A stretch of 64,000 nucleotides of DNA from Tyto alba (lineage: Eukaryota; Chordata; Aves; Strigiformes; Tytonidae): the NCBI RefSeq assembly GCF_018691265.1, contig NW_024881282.1, positions 26,748,899 through 26,812,898 of the forward strand, given 5' to 3'. The notes beneath the pieces are model-generated. The model ran no database searches, was not told the origin of the DNA, and worked only from the letters and a program-made list of their open reading frames with translations. The translations under genes were made by a program, and so were the position numbers. Positions 57,440 through 64,000 of this stretch are shown here, piece by piece; position 1 is the stretch's first letter, and every line of letters starts with the position of its first letter.

Positions 57440-57600
57440 TGGGTTTTCCTTGAAGTCCTTTCCAAATTGTCAACATCTTTTTGAACTGTGGACATCAAGA
57501 ACCCAGGGTATTCCAGCTGTACCAGACATCAGGGGACGTACACGGTGCTCAGCCTACTTTGTTAGCCTTCTTTATTATGTCTGTATTTCAACCTATAGAG
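57440..57600 (-). repeat. Probable diverged CR1 LINE fragment
   Basis: The order TCCTTTCCAAATTGTC, AACATCTTTTTGAACTGTGG, AAGAACCCAGGGTATTCCAG, CATCAGGGG and TTGTTAGCCTTCTTTAT follows the reverse complement of CR1-type LINEs (CCAACAGGTCC..TTCCTGTACTG..CAGTACTCCAG..AGGGG..GTTGGCCTTCT). It is strongly diverged, with no intact frame. It begins about 70 bp beyond LTR 2. Confidence 0.45.
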
Positions 57601-59150
57601 ATCACTTTAGTATTTTAATAACTTTAGCTCTTGCTGAGATGATCCCCAAGATCTCTTTAGATTCCAGGTTAGACTCCCCATCTTCTCATACCTCTGCCTG
57701 CAAACGTTCTTCACTCCTGCATGTTACCTTACTTTTGAATGTGCAGAAACATTCACTGTCTTCTTGCACCATGCTTACAGGCAAGTACTGGAAAAACTTT
57801 CCTGTGGATGGGGGGACAGGAGGGGAGGAGGGAATCTTTCTGCCTGAAGAGGAGATTAGACAAAAATCTGTCAGAACAGCTGGTCCTTCCTTGAAAATGG
57901 GCATGGGTGGAGTGATCTTGAGGTTCTCACCTGCCCTATTGACGATCCAACTACATTAGTCCCTTGATTTTTTTCTCTCTCCTTTTCAACAATGCCATAA
58001 TTTGTGTCATTGGTAAAGTTCTCAGTAACAACTTCATAGTTTGTTCTGCATCATTGTTAAAAACATAGTTAAATACTGTAAGGTCAAGAAATGATGTCTT
58101 TGAGCCCTCATTAAAAACCCATCAAGTTGATAAAATTTTCCCCATTTATGGTGACATTTTCAGACCTAGGAACTAATCAGTTTTTAATCAATTTAGAATA
58201 ATACAAATTCAATACAGCTTGCATTAATTTCCTAATTAAAATGTCAGCTAGCATGAAGCTGAGTACCTCTACAAAGTCTGTAATATCAAACCCATTTCCT
58301 TTACCAGCTAGACTTTTAATTCAGTTTTAATTTCACCAGATATTTTTGTTGACTGGTGGTACTTACGTCTTCCTCCCTTAATTATTTAGTGACTATGACC
58401 TGTGTAAATAGTTCCACTGTTTTACTTAGAATTGGTTTTAGCTCTGAAAGACTTCTCATTACACCACCTATTCCATATATTTCAAAAAATGCTGGCATAA
58501 TATTGGGTGTCTTCCACTTCATTGTTCCTTGCTTTCCAAAATCCATTGAAGCAGTGTGCATTGATCAGAGAGCTCCTCAGTGCTCACATTTAAAATTCTT
58601 GAGAGGAAGGTGTCAGTATCTAATGATTTCAAAATGTCTTAAGTTAGGATTAACTTTTTCACATCATCTTCACTTATTGTTAAAACAGAAACTATGTTGC
58701 TACCTTGCAGTATAAATATTTTTTTTTCCCAAATACTTTTTGAAGTCTTTGCTTTATTCACAGTTCTATCATTTCCACCTAGTACAGACATAAATAATTG
58801 TTTTAATTACTTTACTTTCTGGAATGCTTTCTTACTGTTAATTCTGCTAACCATGGATTTCTTATCCTTTTGTTTCCATTATTATTATTTTTTTATATAT
58901 AAAGTCTCTATTTCTTTTTTTGTCTCGTGTTTTATAGAATATATTTGTATTTATGCCCCTTCTGAGTCTGTCTGTTCTCTGTTAACCGGAATAGCCTTCA
59001 TTCTTAGTTGGATTGCGGTTTTAAAGCATCTCCTAGAATGTTTTAAGCAGTTCCTAATTATTATTCCCTTTTCTAGTTATTTTCTTTATTTTCAGCTGAT
59101 TTAGCTTTTAACTGTTTTCAGCTTTGTAAGCCTGGGTTGTTGTTTAATTT

Positions 59151-59195
59151 GGTTTTTTTTTGTTTGGTTTTTTTTTTTTTTTGTGTTTTTTGGTT

Positions 59196-59226
<31 letters not shown>

Positions 59227-59232
59227 GTTTTT
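59151..59232. repeat. T/G-rich low-complexity tract
   Basis: Consecutive T-runs are interrupted by single or double G, giving TTTTG and TTTTTG units at the right end. Together with the A/C-rich tract in intron 1 it is the longest simple-sequence region outside the CpG island. Confidence 0.9.
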
Positions 59233-62200
59233 TAATTACCAAGAAGATGTATAGCTGTCTGAACTGTCTTTTGGTCATGCATCACAAATGCAATCAAGTC
59301 ACTATACCTTGCACCTAAGCAATCTTTTTAATTTAGTGATAGATTTCTCTACCAGTCAGGTCTCAGTCTTAGGTATATTCCTTTCATTTTAGATGCAGAA
59401 TTTGGGAGTCGAGGGAAGCCATCCTTAGTGAGCAGAACTTTTCACAAGAAGTCATTGACCTGACAGGATATTCTTCCTGACCCTTTCTGAAAGTACATTT
59501 AGTAGTCAGTCCATGGAGAGATTTTTCACTTGGTCATGTTATCAGTGAAGATGAGGTATGAAGAAGATCAGCATGTTTTGGAAATATTAAGAGTGGAGCA
59601 TTTTAATGTGCTAATTTAATTTCCTATGGGCTTTTTTTCCATTTGAAACTCAGCTGAAACAGTTCCATGTACAGAAGTTTGTTGCAAAATAGAAACAAAA
59701 TACTTTTGTTTTTATAGTGTTAAGGGATGGGCATACAGAAACATTGTGCTAGCCACCTGTGAACTTGTTAATAGTTCTCACCATGTTTTATCTTAGTAAA
59801 CCAGCCACAGTGCAACAATGATCCCTAAGAAGCCCTTACCTGTTGTGTTTATTTAGAAGGTATGGTTATTTGTATCTTCACACATTTATGTGTTTTCTTC
59901 ATATTCTCGCTGTAGAAAGGGAAAATATCAGTCACAACAACAGGCCAGTTAACATTTTTGGTGTTTTTTCCCCTTTTTCATGGACTCACTACCTCATTAA
60001 CAAATGGCTCAAAACAGAGACTGTAGAGACGTGTTTCACTTTCTGAGAAAGCCCACCTTGGAATGTGATTTGAGACTCCCTTCACTAAATGGTGCCCTTG
60101 GCCTTCTCCCTCCAGATGAAAACATGAAAAGATGTTCATAAGTAATGTTGATGGCAAACATCTTCTTAATAATGTTTTCTTTTAAAACACTCCCATGGTT
60201 TAAACAAAGACAGTATATATGAGTTCTGGGGAGGGGAAAAAGACATCTTTATAAACTGAACTATTTAAAACTCAAAATATAATGAGAGGAAAAAAACCCT
60301 CAGTGATATTTGACAGACAAGAACACTGTACTGATAAGCACAGCTTATTTGTTCAGTGTTGGCATTAAAGCAGGATGCAGTGAGTAGAAGGGAAAATGCC
60401 ATTTGTATTAGAAAACCCACTGTATTTTAATTAAAAACTTGATTTATATGGATCAGATTTATCTGTATTTTCACTATTTGGCAGAAGTAAAAAGAACCTC
60501 GTAAACTTATAGTTGCTTCAAGCAATAGGGGTCAAGCAATGCATCATTTTACCATGTGTTTGCATTAGAACAAGTTGGGGACCGACTGAACATTTTGCCT
60601 AGGGGTTCTGAGAAGACAACCACTGTGCTTCAATCCACTCCTTGCAAATACGTGAACAGCAGTTGCCTTGGAGATGATGAAGTTATTACGACTCTGTAGG
60701 ACCAGCAGCAATGGTCTGTTTGGAGGTCTGTGCCTTTCCAAGGGAGATGCATTTGGTAATGTGTCCCCTGATTTAAAGTTGACTGTAGTTCATGGGAACT
60801 ACCACCATTTTCAATAAGTTGTAGATCAAGCAGTTATTGAGTAAGGATTGCAAGACTAAGCATGTGATAAATTCACTCCCCTGGGAATCACCTGGCACTA
60901 AATACCAGGCCTCACATTGAATCAAGTTATCAGAGAAGCTGAGTTACATGAAAATCTGTTTTACTGAGTATCAGTTCAGTGACTATTTGTTAGACATCCA
61001 AAATGTAAAAACCTTAAAGAATTTTTTTATACCTATGATATTTTTTAACCCACTTAATACGTCAGATGGAATATGTTGAGATAGTGCATTAGACTCACAG
61101 CTTTTAGTCTTACCATAAAAAAAGAAAATAGGGGAAGAAGAAGCTGTTTTCCTATGAGGGAATAGATCAACTTTTAAAGAAGTGTCACTAAAACATGCCT
61201 CTAGGTATATCACTTAAGAAAAAAAAAGTATTTATTCCTTAAGCCATAAAGCAGCTACTTATTTTCTAGACCCTTACCACATTTGCATTACAGGGATGCA
61301 CAGGGGTGCATATGCTGTTGCCTTTTTATGATGTCTCTTCATCTTTTTCCACCTTCCAGTCCATATTCCATAAAAATTCCCTCATTCCTTCCACAGGGAC
61401 ATCTGCCCAACTGAGTGTAAAATGAACCTTTTCTGTTGTTGTTTTGTGGCTTGCAAAGTTTAACTTCCCTCCATCACAAGACTTAAAGGCACCATATTCT
61501 ACAAACTAACACATTTAGATTCAGTGAAACACTATGTTACTGCACACTAATGTAATAATGAGAAATGTAATTAAAGTCACTACTATAATAACATCTTATC
61601 GGAATGCACAATGAAGATAAACTTGCTTATTCCAGAGACAGAGGGTTTATTGCATAGGAAGCAGCTTGTCCTGATGGATTCTTTGATCTACAACCGGTAT
61701 CTTTGTTAACTGGAGGGGTGGGGAAGTGCTTGGTATATATTGCCACATTTTCCTTCGGCTGCCAAAGGAAGAATAATTAAAAATAAGGGGGGCTTCAGGA
61801 TCAAAGAAATGGAAAAAGTTACGCTGCCTAGTGAACAGGCTGAAGGAAAAAGTTTTTAAAAAGATTTTTGTTAGTAAATATTTAGAAGGCACAGTATGCT
61901 GAATAAACAGCTCATTTAGCTACAGACTTCAGCAGAACAATTACTGCATGAAAAAATCAGACGGCTCAAAAATAAAACTAGGTTGGTGGCAAGTATGTAA
62001 ACTGTGTATAGAAATACCACAACTATGCACAAGGTATCAGGTTTTCTTCATAAAGGGCAAGAAATTACTCTGATTCATCTCTCCATATTTTGTACACAAA
62101 TGAGACTGGATGGCAACTGAAAGCCTCAGAGACATTTCAGAAGTCAGTCCCTGGGAACGAGGTGAGATAGTTTCAGCATACTGGCCCTTGGCACTGTGTA

Positions 62201-62879
62201 TCTCAAACTGAGACCTTCAGCTACTCCAGTCTCTTCCAAAGGAGGCACTAACAAGCACAGGGAAATAAAGAAGAAAAGGAGTGATTTCTTTTTTTCAGCT
62301 TAAGGCTTGCCAAAGCTAGAGGACAGCACTAATAGTTTATCCCAAATACTTAAACGCTCAGTGCATGGGTCCATGTTTGCAGAGTCCAAGTGGAAATGAC
62401 TCAGCATGCAAAAAAGAAAAAGAGCAGGCTGTCCTGTTGTAATTCACATAACTAGAATATTCTCTCTAAATGCATTACATCTCCCCACACACATCAAAGG
62501 CTTGTGTTTCCTCAAACTCACCATTTACATTTAGGGAAGCCAGGGTTCTTAAGCTCTTACAAGAGAGAAAATATGATGTGGTCTGGGCATCTCTGCCTTG
62601 GTGTGGATAACAAATCACAACACTGTGTGAAATACCAGGTCCCAGGCAAAGATGCCTTATATTTAATATATGCTGCAGCAGTGCCACAACTCAGTTACCT
62701 TTTGCTGTACTAAGGGCTGTATGTCTAATTCAGTTTGTATGTTAGCCTCTATTGACATGTGCCTGAATTAAGGCATCTAGGTCCTTTAGTGATCTAGATG
62801 ATCAGCAGCCTAGCTGTGTAGGAAAACTGGGTTGTAGGTGTTGAGGAATTGGCACCAAACATTTATGTCCTAGCTGGCA

Positions 62880-63760
62880 TATTTTAAAGGCTTCCTGGGG
62901 GTGAGTGATTTTTGGTTTACTTGTTTTTTGAAGGTTTTGTGGGGAAGCCCTGGGAACTGGAGGGCTTCCTAGAAGGTTGGCACTTCTGTTGTGAATGGGT
63001 CAAGGACTTGCTGTGTCATTGTTGGTATTCAGATGGGGCTACACTTTTCTCCTGTGGGTTTAGATAAAATTGATGAAGGCTTTCTTTACCAGCATGTGTG
63101 AGGTATTTGCTGTCTTGCCTAGCAGCCTCCAGGTGGTGGAGAATGCAGGTTGAGAGGCTGTACTCTAGGGAAATAAAGACTCCGAGATCCTGGTGTGGGA
63201 AGAGCAGCAGCTGTGGGTTTTGGTCCAGTAATGAGAGTAACAGTCATTGCAGAGGTCTACTCAAAGCAACGAGGAGCCAGCAGTAATTCTTGTCTGGGTT
63301 GCTTGCACTACAGCTAATGGTAGTGGGTTGGGAGCAGCCTTGTGGGGCTTTGCTGGGAAGAGAGACGAATCGGGAAGATGAGGGGCAGGCCCTCGGTGCT
63401 TGTTGTACCCTCTTGTATCAGGTCCAGGAGGCCAACTGATGTGAGCAAGGAGAATGATCAAAAGCCTTAGAAGAAATGGTGGGTGCTACTTTCCATGTTA
63501 TAGCCCAGTTAGCTGGGCTTAAACTGGGTTGGCACCAGGCCAAGGGTGCTAAGAACATGAAAAGAGTGAGGGTAGGGGCCAAGGTGTTGGTGGTGATACA
63601 CCCCCAGCTCTAGAGGTCAGGTCAGATCTTTTCCTTAGCTTAGGGGACTGTGTTGTGGCTGAATATGTGATGGACAGTGTCAGGAGTCTTCTAGTGGGGA
63701 CAGCCACTTCATGAACCGCAGTCTGTCACCTGGCCCATATTCCCCCTGGCTGAAGCAACT
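62880..63760. other. Unclassified GC-richer block
   Basis: This stretch is clearly richer in G and less AT-rich than the preceding 5 kb. On the minus strand there is a 66-codon frame (63461-63261), but stops break it on either side. An AATAAA lies at 63172-63177 on the + strand. It could be a decayed retroelement or an unrecognised non-coding exon. I cannot assign it. Confidence 0.3.
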
Positions 63761-64000
63761 TCAAGTTTCTTTAATGTTATTTGGTACTTTCAGTGGGCCG
63801 GTGCCATTTACTGGGGTATTGTACCATGTATCTTGTGAAGACAAGACTTATCACTTACTATAAACTACCGCACAACGGCTCTTCAGGCAATGCAGAAATG
63901 ACAACACAGGCTGAGCATATTTTGGAAAAATCTCCTTGCTCAGCTTGTTTTCTTTTCCCATGATACTCCCAATCTAGTTTTCTCTAGCAAAAGTAACTGA

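Larger units (their letters stand above)
57376..64000. other. Intergenic, upstream of SMAD9 (distal)
   Basis: Apart from a probable old CR1 fragment, simple T/G-rich DNA near 59.15 kb and a GC-richer unclassified stretch from about 62.88 kb, I recognise nothing here. In human the next gene is ALG5, in the same orientation as SMAD9. I looked for its glycosyltransferase sequence in the open frames and did not find it. Open frames such as 58694-59104 are T-rich and lack known domains. Confidence 0.55.

Noticed and set aside
58694..59104. 136-codon + strand frame with many hydrophobic residues
   Set aside because: It results from T-rich sequence translating to Phe/Leu/Ile; no start context, splice structure or family support.
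61647..61892. 81-codon minus-strand frame ending next to an AATAAA with an acceptor-like TTTGGCAG upstream
   Set aside because: No recognisable protein and no partner exon; the poly(A)-like hexamer alone is not enough to call a gene.
57376..64000. ALG5 3' exons, expected next to SMAD9 from human gene order
   Set aside because: None of the minus-strand open frames resembles the ALG5 glycosyltransferase C-terminus; the gene probably begins beyond the window.

Overview
The window is vertebrate nuclear DNA, almost certainly from a bird. Coding sequence is a small fraction, split into short exons with consensus splice sites. The interspersed repeats include CR1 LINE 3' ends and ERVL-type solo LTRs of the kinds found in bird genomes. 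The exact species cannot be read from the sequence.

Layout. (1) From 1 to about 3.0 kb is the 3' end of RFXAP on the + strand: intron 2, the last coding exon (2484-2594) and a short 3' UTR. The intron carries a CR1 fragment and an old solo LTR. (2) From about 3 to 5 kb is the short spacer between two convergent genes, with one isolated GC/CpG-rich patch near 4.35-4.5 kb. (3) From about 49 kb down to 12.6 kb, or lower with its 3' UTR, is the complete SMAD9 gene (receptor-regulated SMAD of the BMP branch) on the - strand. A probable non-coding first exon lies in a large CpG island and ends in a CAG|GTAAGAG donor at 48968. A 14.7 kb intron 1 follows, then six coding exons at 34070-33659, 27031-26774, 23917-23807, 22016-21795, 17413-17157 and 12773-12630. 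Joined, these give 1404 nt including the stop, or 467 codons, with every junction in frame and GT/AG. The protein has MH1, a PY-containing linker, MH2 and a C-terminal SSVS. The 111-nt fourth exon is frame-neutral. (4) From about 50 to 64 kb is the region upstream of SMAD9. I find no exons there, but it holds two opposite-orientation solo LTRs.

The gene order RFXAP(+) / SMAD9(-) is the order known on human chromosome 13, so the locus is conserved. ALG5, the next gene in human, is not visible.

The most unusual structure is the LTR pair at 52814-53779 (+) and 55938-57370 (-). Each has its own 5-bp target-site duplication, so they inserted independently. Yet an internal block of about 722 bp is almost identical between them (three substitutions plus a homopolymer length difference), while the adjoining LTR sequence is strongly diverged. 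That pattern suggests gene conversion between inverted LTRs. LTR1 also contains a perfect 34-bp-arm hairpin.
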